In this document: positions 1-6,764 of the stretch, piece after piece
How the letters are laid out: every line of letters starts with the position of its first letter
Position numbering within the stretch: position 1 is the stretch's first letter
NCBI GenBank assembly: GCA_024710675.1
Contig: JANJUH010000379.1
Coordinates: 1-10,216 of the forward strand
Length of the DNA: 10,216 bases
Direction: 5' to 3'
Origin: Lysobacterales bacterium
Lineage (GTDB): Bacteria > Pseudomonadota > Gammaproteobacteria > Xanthomonadales > SZUA-5
The notes under the pieces: model-generated
Databases searched by the model: none
What the model was told of the DNA's origin: nothing
Seen by the model: the letters and a program-made list of their open reading frames with translations, nothing else
Translations under genes and position numbers: made by a program

Positions 1-2063
1 CGCACCACCGCCATCCAGTCGATCTCGTCGAAGCGCGCGAACTCCTCCAGCCGCGCCAGCGCATCGAGCTGGTCCTGCAGGCGGGCCCGTGCGGCGCGCG
101 CCTTGGCGATCCGCCCGCCGATCTCGGCCAACGTGGCTTCCAGTCGCTCGCGCCGCAACCCCAGCGCGCGCAGCTTCTCGGCATTGCTCCAGCCGAGCAC
201 ATAGCGGCTGCGATCGCCGATGGCATGGCGATCGTCCTTCTCATGACGGCCGGCCGGATCCTTGACCTGGCCGGCGCGCGTCAGCGCCCGCGCCTCACGA
301 CGAAACTGCTCGGCGTCCTCGCAACAGGCGACATCGAAGCGTGCGCGCAGCGCCTGCTCCAGCCATTCGTAGTGCGGCGTGTCGGGTTTGATCGCCAGCT
401 TGCGCACCAGCGATTGCGGATGCAGCGAACCAGGCGCTGCGGTCTTCGGCGCGCGGACGTGGAAGTAGACCAGCCGCCCGCCCAGGTGCTGGCGATCGAC
501 CCACTCGGACACCGCACGGTAGTGCGCCTCGGGAACCAGCAGCGAGAGGCCGAAATTGCGTAGCAGGCGCTCGGCCGCGCCCTCCCAGTCGCGCGCGTCC
601 GCGCGCACCGGGATCAGCTCGCCGGCGGAGGGGAGTTCGTCCTCGGCGATGCCGAGCGCGCTGCAGATCGCCTCGCGGATGCGCACCTGCGCGGCCTCGA
701 TGTTGCTGCGGCGACGGCTCAGGCTGTCGATCTCGGCGAGCAGCGTCGCGTGCTCCTCGCGCGCCTTGCGAAAGGCGTAGTCCTGCTCGCGTTCGCCGTC
801 GTCGATTGCGGCGATGTCCTGGCGCAGACCTTCGGCGCGCTCGCCGATGCCGGCGCGCTGGCTGAGGAAGCCCGCCTCGTCGGCCGGAGCGGCCTGCCCG
901 ATGCGCGCCAGCAGCTCGCCGTGGCGATCGGCGCGACGGCGTCGCTGGGTTTTGTCCAATTCGAGCCGCGCGATCTCCTCGGCAAGTTGGCGCAGTCGAT
1001 CGCCACCGCTCTCGCGTAACGCGCGCGCCAGTTCCTCGATTTGCCGGCGCGCTTCGCCGCGTTCCTCCTCGATGCGCGCGAGCTGGGCATCGAGGCGGGT
1101 GCGATCGCGCTCGATCAGTTCGAGCCGGCGCGTCAGCAACTCGTCCTTCAGCCGAGCGAAATACGGGTGGATCGCCTCGCGGCACTCGCGCCAGCGCGCG
1201 ATCTCGGCCGCCAGTTCGCGGTGACGCGCGGCATCGGCGCACAAGGGTTCGAGCAGCGCCAGTTGCCGCTTCGCCTTGAGCACCGCCTGGTGGGCGCGGT
1301 CCAGGTCCTCGAAGTGGCGGATCAGCGCCTCGATGCGGCTGGCCACGTCGAAGGGCTCGAGCATGTGGCTGCGCACGAAATCGGTCAGGTTGCCGACCGA
1401 TTTCATCGACACGGTCTGGTGGAAGAGTTCCAGCGCCTGTTCGTGCTCGATGCCGAAGCGGCGGCGGAACCAGGCCGCATAGGGCGGGAAGCTGTCGGAC
1501 AACTCGATGCCCGGCGCCTTCAGGCGCTTGCGCAGGCCGCCGATGTCCTCGCCGAAGCCGGAGAAATCGCGGGTGATCGACAGCGCCTTCTCGGCCATCA
1601 CGTACAGGCGCGCCGGCGGCCCTTGCGGGTCCTTGAGCCAGAACACCTGGGCCAGCGTGAGTTGCTGGTCGTAGCCCTCGTTGCGGAAGACCGCGAGGAT
1701 CACCGAGTAGCTGCCGGCCTCGCGCAACGCGACCGGACGACTCGATCCGGTGGCATCGACACGCTCGCTCTTGTAGTGGCCGAGCACATAGGAGCGCAGC
1801 GTGCGTTCGCGCGCTTCGGCACCGGCGGCGCGGTTGTAGGCCAGGCGTTGCGGCGGCACCAGCAAGGTGGTCAGCGCATCGACCAGCGTCGACTTGCCCG
1901 ATCCGATGTCGCCGGTGAGTAGCCCATTGCGACCGTCCAGCGCCAGCGTCCACACGCGGCGGTCGAAGGTGCCCCAGTTCAGTACCTCCAGGCGTTCGAG
2001 GCGAAAGCCCACGCGCGTGTCGTCGCGGACGAATTCGAGATCGAGCGAGAGCGGCTCAGCCAT
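1..2063 (-). CDS. jetC: Wadjet JetC, SMC/MukB-like ATPase (partial, C-terminus beyond window)
   Basis: Motor subunit of the Wadjet complex; ATP binding and hydrolysis by the SMC-like head is known in this family to drive loop extrusion on plasmid DNA. The frame is open from ATG at 2063-2061 to base 1 (about 687 codons), so the coiled-coil return arm, signature motif and Walker B lie outside. The head covers roughly residues 1-235, with Walker A GDIGSGKST at 51-59 after the family-typical LEVLNWGTF (25-33). Long charged heptad-like coiled coil follows (about 240-485), then a globular hinge-like region (about 490-610) containing WEGAAERLLRNFGLSLLVPE and RLVYFHVR, typical of COG4913 proteins. 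A second coiled coil starts near 630 and contains FDEIDW. GGAGAG lies 5 nt before the ATG. The start overlaps the jetB stop by 8 bases (ATGGCTGA), so translation is probably coupled. The family is usually about 1,100 residues. Confidence 0.94.
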   Translation of the reverse strand, partial: MAEPLSLDLEFVRDDTRVGFRLERLEVLNWGTFDRRVWTLALDGRNGLLTGDIGSGKSTLVDALTTLLVPPQRLAYNRAAGAEARERTLRSYVLGHYKSERVDATGSSRPVALREAGSYSVILAVFRNEGYDQQLTLAQVFWLKDPQGPPARLYVMAEKALSITRDFSGFGEDIGGLRKRLKAPGIELSDSFPPYAAWFRRRFGIEHEQALELFHQTVSMKSVGNLTDFVRSHMLEPFDVASRIEALIRHFEDLDRAHQAVLKAKRQLALLEPLCADAARHRELAAEIARWRECREAIHPYFARLKDELLTRRLELIERDRTRLDAQLARIEEERGEARRQIEELARALRESGGDRLRQLAEEIARLELDKTQRRRRADRHGELLARIGQAAPADEAGFLSQRAGIGERAEGLRQDIAAIDDGEREQDYAFRKAREEHATLLAEIDSLSRRRSNIEAAQVRIREAICSALGIAEDELPSAGELIPVRADARDWEGAAERLLRNFGLSLLVPEAHYRAVSEWVDRQHLGGRLVYFHVRAPKTAAPGSLHPQSLVRKLAIKPDTPHYEWLEQALRARFDVACCEDAEQFRREARALTRAGQVKDPAGRHEKDDRHAIGDRSRYVLGWSNAEKLRALGLRRERLEATLAEIGGRIAKARAARARLQDQLDALARLEEFARFDEIDWMAVV

Positions 2064-2727
2064 CGCCGCTCTCCTTGGCGCGGCCGGCGCCCGCGAGCGC
2101 GCTGCGGTAGGTTTCCAGGCGCGCATCGAAGTCCGCCAGCCACTGCGCGTCCACATAGGCTTTCAGGATTCGTCGCACCTCGTAATGCCCGGCCTCGTTC
2201 GCGGCCGCACCCGGCGTGGGCTTGAGTTTGCGCAGGAAACCCAGTTCGACCACCTTGTTGATGGTGCCCTCGACCTGGTCGATCAGCCTGGCCTCGTTGG
2301 GCCCGTCGGGCAGGAACAGCCGCACGAGGTCGACGATCTGGTCGCGCGACAGCACCAGCCGGGTGTCGCCGCCGCCGGCATCGGATTCGGCCAGCTTCTT
2401 GCGCAGCAGCGCGAGCATCAGGCTGACCGCGTAAGGGAGCTGGCGGCGCACCACGAGGCGCGGCAGGCGCGGGCCGGCGGATTCCTCCTCGGGATCGGGG
2501 CGGCCCTTCAGGAAGGCATGGCCCTCCGCTTCGTCGAGCACGAGTTCAAGCAGCAGGATCGCCGCCTGTTCGCGGACGCGGGCCTGCAGGCGCAAGAGGC
2601 TCGCCCACAGGCGCTCGTCGTCCTCGCGGTAGAGCACGCCCTTGAGCAGGTGCACCAGCAGCGCCGACAGCTCGGGGACAGGCGCCGGGGCGTTGTCGGT
2701 TGTCGGGTTGTCGATGTAGTCCGTCAT
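2056..2727 (-). CDS. jetB: Wadjet JetB, DUF4194 (MukE/KITE-like subunit)
   Basis: Small accessory subunit (223 aa) of the Wadjet complex, equivalent to MukE/MksE; in the family it forms a winged-helix dimer that binds the JetA kleisin and contacts DNA. The acidic, proline-rich N-terminus (about 1-20) looks disordered. The DUF4194 core runs from about 22 to 205: helix ELSALLVHLLKGVLYREDDE (19-38), a long helix with QARVREQAAILLLELVLDE, then LPYAVSLMLALLRKKL (97-112), SRDQIVDLVRLFLP (127-140), the winged-helix segment with NKVVELGFLRKL (157-168) and C-terminal YEVRRILKAYVDAQWL (182-197). It starts 7 nt after the jetA stop with no obvious Shine-Dalgarno sequence, and its stop overlaps the jetC start, so the three genes form one operon with probable translational coupling. 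Length is normal for the family. Confidence 0.92.
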   Translation of the reverse strand: MTDYIDNPTTDNAPAPVPELSALLVHLLKGVLYREDDERLWASLLRLQARVREQAAILLLELVLDEAEGHAFLKGRPDPEEESAGPRLPRLVVRRQLPYAVSLMLALLRKKLAESDAGGGDTRLVLSRDQIVDLVRLFLPDGPNEARLIDQVEGTINKVVELGFLRKLKPTPGAAANEAGHYEVRRILKAYVDAQWLADFDARLETYRSALAGAGRAKESGDG

Positions 2728-2734
2728 TTCGAGG

Positions 2735-4207
2735 TCAGTGGGTGAAGATCAGCCGCGGCATTCGCGCCGTTCGCGTGACCGCGGTGCCATCGGCGGCCGT
2801 CGCCGACCATGACACCGGTTCCTCGAAGCGCTCGTCGACGACGATACGGAATCCCGCCGCGTCCGCGTCGCCCGCGTGGGCCATCTCGAGATAGGCCAGC
2901 AGTTCGGCCAGGCCATGCTCGAGCGGCTGCTCGGCGAGCAGTTCGCGCAAGGACAGTTGCGGCCGCCGCCGCAGCGCCGTGCGCACCTGCGCGGCGAGCT
3001 GGGCCTTGTCGATGACGATCTGGCGATACAGCGCCTCGCTGTCCAGATCCGCCTCGCCGGCCTCGATCGCCTCGGACTTGAGCCTCGCCACGGGCGCCGG
3101 CGTGAACAGCGGCCGCTCCAGCGGCAGTTCGATGTCGGCGCCCATGGCTTCGAGCGTCGTGACCGGGCCCGTCGGCGGCGATTCGCGCAGCGCCAGCGCC
3201 TTGGCCTCGATGCCGCGCAAGAGATCCATGATCCGGCGGTTCTCCAGCCAGGCGCGATCGTCGAGGAAGCGCCGCAGCTGCTCGGACAGTTGCGCCACCG
3301 TGCGCTGCGCATGCTCGCCGGCCTCGAGCCAGTCGTAGTGGACGCGGCGGATGCGTGGATCGGGTTTCAGCGCGCCCAACGCGGGCAGGCCGACGATGCG
3401 GTCCAGCCGCTCACTCAAGGCCTCCTGGCGCCGGCTCGACATCAGGAAGTCCCAGAAGGCGCGGAAGCTGCGGCCCTGGTCGGAATCGGCGATGGCATCG
3501 CGTTCGCCGAGGATCTCGTCGAGCAGCTCGCCCTTGCTGCCCTCCCACAGCGCGATGCGCTCGCGCACGCTGCGATCGAGCTGGCGGAAGTTGTGCTCGA
3601 CCTCGCGGAAATCCGCCAGCAGCTCGCGCGCGAGCTGCTGGAACTGCTGGAAGCGATCACGGATCGCCGTGTCGTCGAGCAAGGGCACATCGCCACCGGC
3701 CACCCTCGCGATCTCGGCATCGATCTCGGCGCGGCGACGGCTCAGTTCCGCGAGCCGCGCTTCCGGATCGGTCTCGGTGCAGGCGACGATCTGCTCGACC
3801 AGCGCGTACAAGGTCAGCAGGCGCGATTCGGTGCCGACGAAAGGGCGGTCGGTCAGCGCCGCCAGCCAGGCGATCGCCTTCTCGGTGGCCGGCGTCAAAT
3901 CGTACTGCGCCTCGTCGGTGCCGGCGCGGTAGTACTTGCGCAGCCAGCCCTTGTCGCTCGCGGCCCAGTCATCGAGGTAAGCCGCGGCAGCCTTCGGGAA
4001 GGCCTCGGCCCCGAGGCTCTGGCGCAGCGCGTACAACTCGTCTTCCAGCGCTTCCGTGAGTTCGGCGGCAGGGATCACGCGGCGGTTTGGCAGCACGAAC
4101 ACCCGCTCGAGGAAAGCCGCGATCAGCGGCGCATGGTCCGACCGCAACAGCCGCCACGCCGGATGGCGCGCGCGCAGGCTGTCGAGGGTGGCGTAGTCCA
4201 GAGGCAT
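2735..4207 (-). CDS. jetA: Wadjet JetA, DUF3375 (kleisin/MukF-like subunit)
   Basis: First gene of the operon, 490 aa, the kleisin-like subunit (compare MukF/MksF) that bridges the JetC heads and carries JetB. The N-terminus DYATLDSLRARHPAWRLLRS (4-23) followed by HAPLIAAFLERVF is the characteristic DUF3375 opening and supports this start. Helical material with a coiled-coil run RLAELSRRRAEIDAEI (151-166) comes next, then the conserved stretch RDRFQQFQQLARELLADFRE (183-202) continuing to NFRQLDRSVRERI (206-218). GRSFRAFWDFLMSS (245-258) and the C-terminal winged-helix half end the protein. Length is normal for type I JetA. The ATG at 4207-4205 has only a distant GAGG (13 nt upstream). Both that GAGG and the ATG lie in a perfect inverted repeat, so initiation may be structure-controlled. 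The function is known from Wadjet systems; the assignment rests on sequence recognition and gene order. Confidence 0.93.
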   Translation of the reverse strand: MPLDYATLDSLRARHPAWRLLRSDHAPLIAAFLERVFVLPNRRVIPAAELTEALEDELYALRQSLGAEAFPKAAAAYLDDWAASDKGWLRKYYRAGTDEAQYDLTPATEKAIAWLAALTDRPFVGTESRLLTLYALVEQIVACTETDPEARLAELSRRRAEIDAEIARVAGGDVPLLDDTAIRDRFQQFQQLARELLADFREVEHNFRQLDRSVRERIALWEGSKGELLDEILGERDAIADSDQGRSFRAFWDFLMSSRRQEALSERLDRIVGLPALGALKPDPRIRRVHYDWLEAGEHAQRTVAQLSEQLRRFLDDRAWLENRRIMDLLRGIEAKALALRESPPTGPVTTLEAMGADIELPLERPLFTPAPVARLKSEAIEAGEADLDSEALYRQIVIDKAQLAAQVRTALRRRPQLSLRELLAEQPLEHGLAELLAYLEMAHAGDADAAGFRIVVDERFEEPVSWSATAADGTAVTRTARMPRLIFTH

Positions 4208-4224
4208 CGAGCCAAGGATGCCTC
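4201..4224 (-). promoter_or_regulatory. Inverted repeat enclosing the jetA start codon
   Basis: GAGGCATC (4201-4208) and GATGCCTC (4217-4224) are perfect 8-bp inverted arms around an 8-nt spacer. In the jetA mRNA the 5' arm holds GAGG, the only Shine-Dalgarno-like sequence nearby, and the 3' arm holds the AUG. A folded transcript would hide both. It could equally be a dyad operator. Seen directly; the role is inferred. Confidence 0.45.
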
Positions 4225-4296
4225 AGCCGGTCTGGAATCGACAGGAAGGCCAGTCAGATCCGCTTGCTGTGCCCGCCTCGAGATCTCGCCAGCAGC

Positions 4297-4322
4297 TGTG
4301 AGAGCGCGCTTGTCGCGCGATC
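4297..4322 (+). repeat. REP element, GTGA head variant
   Basis: TGTGAGAGCGCGCTTGTCGC followed by GCGATC: a short head and a GCGCG/CGCGC hairpin. It differs from the next REP by one base in the head and shares its hairpin. Short REPs of this kind are known to be spread by REP-associated tyrosine transposases (RAYTs); no RAYT gene is in the window. Confidence 0.75.
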
Positions 4323-4332
4323 GGTAAGCCCA

Positions 4333-4356
4333 TGTGGGAGCGCGCTTGTCGCGCGA
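4333..4356 (+). repeat. REP element, GTGG head
   Basis: TGTGGGAGCGCGCTTGTCGC plus GCGA, in the same orientation as its left neighbour, 10 nt away. The GCGCG...CGCGC arms give a stable hairpin. It faces the inverted REP at 4366-4406, making a head-to-head pair as in BIME-type clusters. Confidence 0.78.
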
Positions 4357-4365
4357 AGAGGGTGC

Positions 4366-4406
4366 CTTGCGGCCAGGTTGATCGCGCCACAAGGGCGCTC
4401 CCACAA
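4366..4406 (-). repeat. REP element, long form with CCGCAAG tail, inverted
   Basis: Read on the minus strand this is TGTGGGAGCGCCCTTGTGGC, then GCGATCAACCTGGCCGCAAG. It is nearly identical to the copy at 8248-8287 and close to those at 9967-10006 and 10129-10167. The conserved CCGCAAG tail distinguishes the long form from the short REPs beside it. Confidence 0.8.
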
Positions 4407-4448
4407 CGATCTTGCGAGCCATTCGCGAGCACCGAGGCCTATCTGCTC

Positions 4449-4530
4449 GTCATTCCGGCGTAGGCCGGAATCCAGTGCTCTCGAGGCCCGCGGCAAGCAC
4501 CGTCTGGATCCCGGCCTGCGCCGGGATGAC
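4449..4530 (+). repeat. 82-bp inverted-repeat (MITE-like) element, copy 1
   Basis: The element begins GTCATTCCGGCGTAGGCCGG and ends CCGGCCTGCGCCGGGATGAC. The terminal 27-nt arms (4449-4475 and 4504-4530) match in 24 of 27 positions as inverted repeats, and the pairing continues outward through TGCTC/GAGCA. Each arm is itself hairpin-forming (CCGGCGTAGGCCGG). The centre holds TGCTCTCGA, which is also present in copy 2. GTCATTCCGGC-type elements are common between genes in proteobacteria. It lies downstream of the desaturase and could fold in its transcript. Confidence 0.8.
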
Positions 4531-4616
4531 GAGCATGGGCAGCGGGCTCGATCGACGCCGCAGGGTCGGGCCGTGAGACCGCCGCGTCTACGCCACCGAT
4601 CGATGCACCGGAGATC

Positions 4617-5636
4617 TCAAGCCCGCATCCGCTTCGGAAAACCCACCATCCGCCGGAGGTCCTCGTCCCACAGCTTCAGGCGCGCGCACTTGAAGCTGCT
4701 CCACAGGGTCAGGCGCGGCGAGAGCTGCAGCAGTGGGCTCGACTCGAAGGCTTCGCGCAGGCGGTAGTTCGGGATACGGGCGGCGAGGTGGTGGATGTGG
4801 TGGTAGCCGATGTTGCCGGTGAACCAGTGCATCACCTGCGGCAGGTCGAAAAAGGACGAGCCCGAGATGGCGGCCTGGGTCGAGTCCCACTCTTCCTTGC
4901 GCGCCCAGTAGCTCTGCTCGAAGTTGTGCTGCACATAGAACAGCCAGATGCCGCAGGCTCCGGCGATCAGCATGACCGGCACATGCACCGCCAGCACCGT
5001 CTGCCAGCCGATCCACCAGGCCAGCAGGCCGCCGCAGACCAGCAGCAGCGCGTTGTTGATCCAGACGCTGGCCCATTCCTTCTTCCACGAGAAGGGCATG
5101 TCGAAGGGGAAGCGGTGCTTGAGCAGGAACTGGTAGGCCGGCCCGATCACCAGCATCACGAAGGTGCTGCGGTAGAGGCGATAGGCCAGCCGCTTGTGCC
5201 AGGGCAGGGCGAGGTATTCGGCGACGGTCAGCGTCTCCATGTCGCCGACGCCACGGCGGTCGAGGTTGCCCGAACTGCCGTGGTGGATGTTGTGCGTCTT
5301 GCGCCAGTAGCCGTAAGGAAACAGCGTGATCAGGCCGAGCACGCCGCCGACGATGTCGTTGGCTCGTTCCGAACGGAAGAAGGAACCGTGGCCGCAGTCA
5401 TGCTGGACGATGAACATGCGGATGTAGAGGCCCGCCGTCGGGATCGCCAGCAGGAGGATCCAGGCGTAATGCCAGTCGTGCGTGTAGCCGTAGGCCATCA
5501 GCGCCCACAGCGCGATGAACAGCGGCAGCGTGTTGAGCAGCTGCCACAAGGCGCGGCCGAAATGGGGTTTGGCGTATTGCGCGCACAATTGACGCAAGGT
5601 GCTTGCCGACGGGGCGGCGTCCTTCTCTACGGTCAC
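4617..5636 (-). CDS. Membrane fatty acid desaturase (three histidine boxes)
   Basis: Integral membrane di-iron desaturase, 339 aa, expected to introduce a cis double bond into acyl chains of membrane lipids using O2 and an electron donor. The three boxes are complete: HDCGH (79-83), HNIHH (115-119) and HHIHH (279-283); QHNFE (236-240) is another conserved stretch. Hydrophobic segments lie at about 35-52, 56-75, 93-108, 158-172 and 193-235. The spacing resembles the COG3239 / delta-12-like group, but regiospecificity cannot be read from sequence. I chose GTG 5636-5634 because GGAGAG sits 7 nt upstream. The frame stays open to 5957, but that extension lacks desaturase character and overlaps the next gene, which reads in another frame. 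The upstream gene ends 137 nt away on the same strand, so co-transcription is possible but unproven. Length suits the family. Confidence 0.92.
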   Translation of the reverse strand: MTVEKDAAPSASTLRQLCAQYAKPHFGRALWQLLNTLPLFIALWALMAYGYTHDWHYAWILLLAIPTAGLYIRMFIVQHDCGHGSFFRSERANDIVGGVLGLITLFPYGYWRKTHNIHHGSSGNLDRRGVGDMETLTVAEYLALPWHKRLAYRLYRSTFVMLVIGPAYQFLLKHRFPFDMPFSWKKEWASVWINNALLLVCGGLLAWWIGWQTVLAVHVPVMLIAGACGIWLFYVQHNFEQSYWARKEEWDSTQAAISGSSFFDLPQVMHWFTGNIGYHHIHHLAARIPNYRLREAFESSPLLQLSPRLTLWSSFKCARLKLWDEDLRRMVGFPKRMRA

Positions 5637-5643
5637 GACAGGT

Positions 5644-5649
5644 CTCTCC
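5644..5649 (-). promoter_or_regulatory. Ribosome binding site deciding the desaturase GTG start
   Basis: GGAGAG on the minus strand, 7 nt before GTG (5636-5634). No in-frame ATG between here and the first histidine box has a comparable site, so this sets the start. Confidence 0.7.
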
Positions 5650-5654
5650 AGTAC

Positions 5655-5666
5655 GAATCCGGATTC
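5655..5666. promoter_or_regulatory. Perfect 12-bp palindrome GAATCCGGATTC, candidate operator
   Basis: The palindrome lies 18 nt upstream of the desaturase start, just before its ribosome binding site, within the leader or promoter region. A perfect dyad at this position is typical of a repressor site, and desaturase genes are often controlled by TetR-type fatty acid regulators. No such regulator gene is in the window, and the match could be chance. Confidence 0.3.
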
Positions 5667-5729
5667 TGAAGGGGTGGCGCCGGGCGGCGCAAACTCAATG
5701 GCCGGGGCGGACGATTCTTGACACGGCCT

Positions 5730-5744
5730 TTCAGGCAGCCTGAA
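5730..5744 (-). terminator. Short hairpin after the EEP gene, weak terminator candidate
   Basis: TTCAGG, a 3-nt loop and CCTGAA form a perfect 6-bp stem about 30 nt downstream of the stop of the minus-strand EEP gene. No U-tract follows, so intrinsic termination would be weak at best. Confidence 0.25.
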
Positions 5745-5772
5745 CGCGAGTGGTCGGGCGTCCCGTCTGCGG

Positions 5773-6735
5773 CTACATCCTGATACGCACCAGCTCGACC
5801 AGCAGCGGGCGATGGTCGGAGCCGATGCCCGGGCCCACTTCATGGCGCGTCGCGCGCCAGGCGGCGCCGTGCAGGACGTGGTCGATCGGCACTGCAAACA
5901 GCAAGGGCAGCGGGCCCGCCGACCAGGTTGGCCATGGCCAGTCGCCAGCACGTCCATCCCTCATGCCAGTGCTCGCACGCATCCGACGATAGGCGTGTGA
6001 CCAGGGCGTCGTGTTGAGATCGCCCGCGAGCAGCGCATCGGGCTGATCCGCAACGAGCCCCGCGATGTGCTCGAGCTGCTCGTCGCGCCATCCGGACGCC
6101 TGCCCACCGAGCGGCGGAAAGGGATGCACCAGCCACAGGCTGCCGGAGCCGGACCCGGGCCAATCGATGCGCAGCGCCGGCAGTCCGAGGGGCGGCATGT
6201 CGAGCAGCGTCACCGTGGATTCCGGCAGGCGGGACCAGAGACCGATGCCGAAGGGATCGTCGCGTGCCTCGATCTGGCGGACCGGATAGCGATCCGCCAG
6301 TGGCGCCAAGGCGTCGAGTGCTTCCGGTGACACTTCGAGCAGGCCGATCACATCCGGCGACTCGCGCTCGACCAGCGCCAGCAGCGGCCTGAAGTCCTGC
6401 AGCCCGTGATGGATGTTGGCGACCAGCAGCTTGATGGGGCGCGCGTGCGGTTTGGGTGTTGCCTCCGCGCTTGGGCCAGTCGCCGTCACCAGCGCCCAGC
6501 CATTCGCCGCCAAAGCCAACGCCAGAACCCAGGCCATTCCGCGCCGGCGCAGCAGCAGGGCTGCGAGGAGCCCGATGGCCACGGCCACACAGTACTGCCA
6601 GCGAAAATGCGCGCACAGGTCGAGCAGCCAGTGCCAGGCGCCGGCAAAGCCCAGGATCGCAGCCAGCGCCGGCCACAGCGCCAGGCGCGCGAGGATCAGC
6701 AGCAGCGGATACAGTGGATGGCGGGGAGCGATCAT
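5773..6735 (-). CDS. Membrane-anchored endonuclease/exonuclease/phosphatase (EEP) family protein
   Basis: A 320-aa protein with N-terminal hydrophobic segments (about 8-30, 46-63 and 68-85) followed by an EEP-fold domain from about residue 100. Metal and catalytic motifs are visible in order: ANIHHG with N107, GLLEV with E134, VHPFPP with H204, GDLNTTPWS (238-246) with D239 and N241, PIDHVL with D285, and GSDHRPLLVEL (305-315) with D307 and H308. All key residues of the superfamily are present, so it should be an active Mg-dependent phosphodiesterase. Substrates in this family range from nucleic acids to phospholipid and inositol phosphate headgroups and cannot be decided here. The placement of the domain after membrane helices suggests it works outside the cytoplasm, which is inference. 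ATG 6735-6733 has no clear Shine-Dalgarno sequence and lies in an inverted repeat. The gene precedes the desaturase by 136 bp on the same strand. Confidence 0.88.
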   Translation of the reverse strand: MIAPRHPLYPLLLILARLALWPALAAILGFAGAWHWLLDLCAHFRWQYCVAVAIGLLAALLLRRRGMAWVLALALAANGWALVTATGPSAEATPKPHARPIKLLVANIHHGLQDFRPLLALVERESPDVIGLLEVSPEALDALAPLADRYPVRQIEARDDPFGIGLWSRLPESTVTLLDMPPLGLPALRIDWPGSGSGSLWLVHPFPPLGGQASGWRDEQLEHIAGLVADQPDALLAGDLNTTPWSHAYRRMRASTGMRDGRAGDWPWPTWSAGPLPLLFAVPIDHVLHGAAWRATRHEVGPGIGSDHRPLLVELVRIRM

Positions 6736-6764
6736 GGTGGGTCAACGGTGGACTCGACCATGAT
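6731..6764 (-). promoter_or_regulatory. Inverted repeat overlapping the EEP start codon
   Basis: ATCATGGT (6731-6738) and ACCATGAT (6757-6764) are perfect 8-bp inverted arms 18 nt apart. The arm nearest the gene contains its ATG. It could be a dyad operator or a leader hairpin that masks the start codon. Confidence 0.35.

Larger units (their letters stand above)
4208..4616. other. 409-bp repeat-rich gap between the desaturase and jetA
   Basis: No gene is supported here. From jetA outward it holds the start-codon inverted repeat, a 10-bp palindrome CGAGATCTCG (4279-4288), three REP hairpins (4297-4406) and an 82-bp inverted-repeat element (4449-4530). A jetA promoter should lie here on the minus strand, but I find no convincing -35/-10 pair. 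The desaturase transcript runs into the repeats, which may act as its terminator or processing site. Confidence 0.7.

Noticed and set aside
295..1953. 552-codon open frame on the minus strand
   Set aside because: It is an alternate frame of jetC, extremely rich in Arg, Ala, Gly and Pro with no domain character. The jetC frame, open from 2063 to the window edge, has Walker A and family motifs.
1041..2745. Plus-strand open frames of about 290 codons at 1041-1922 and 1867-2745
   Set aside because: Antisense shadows of jetC and jetB, with compositions that mirror the complementary codons and no motif.
2876..4327. 483-codon open frame on the plus strand
   Set aside because: Antisense to jetA. 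Long antisense frames are expected in GC-rich genes with strong third-position G/C, and the jetA protein is clearly recognisable.
4788..5669. 293-codon plus-strand open frame
   Set aside because: Antisense to the desaturase, whose three histidine boxes settle the coding strand.
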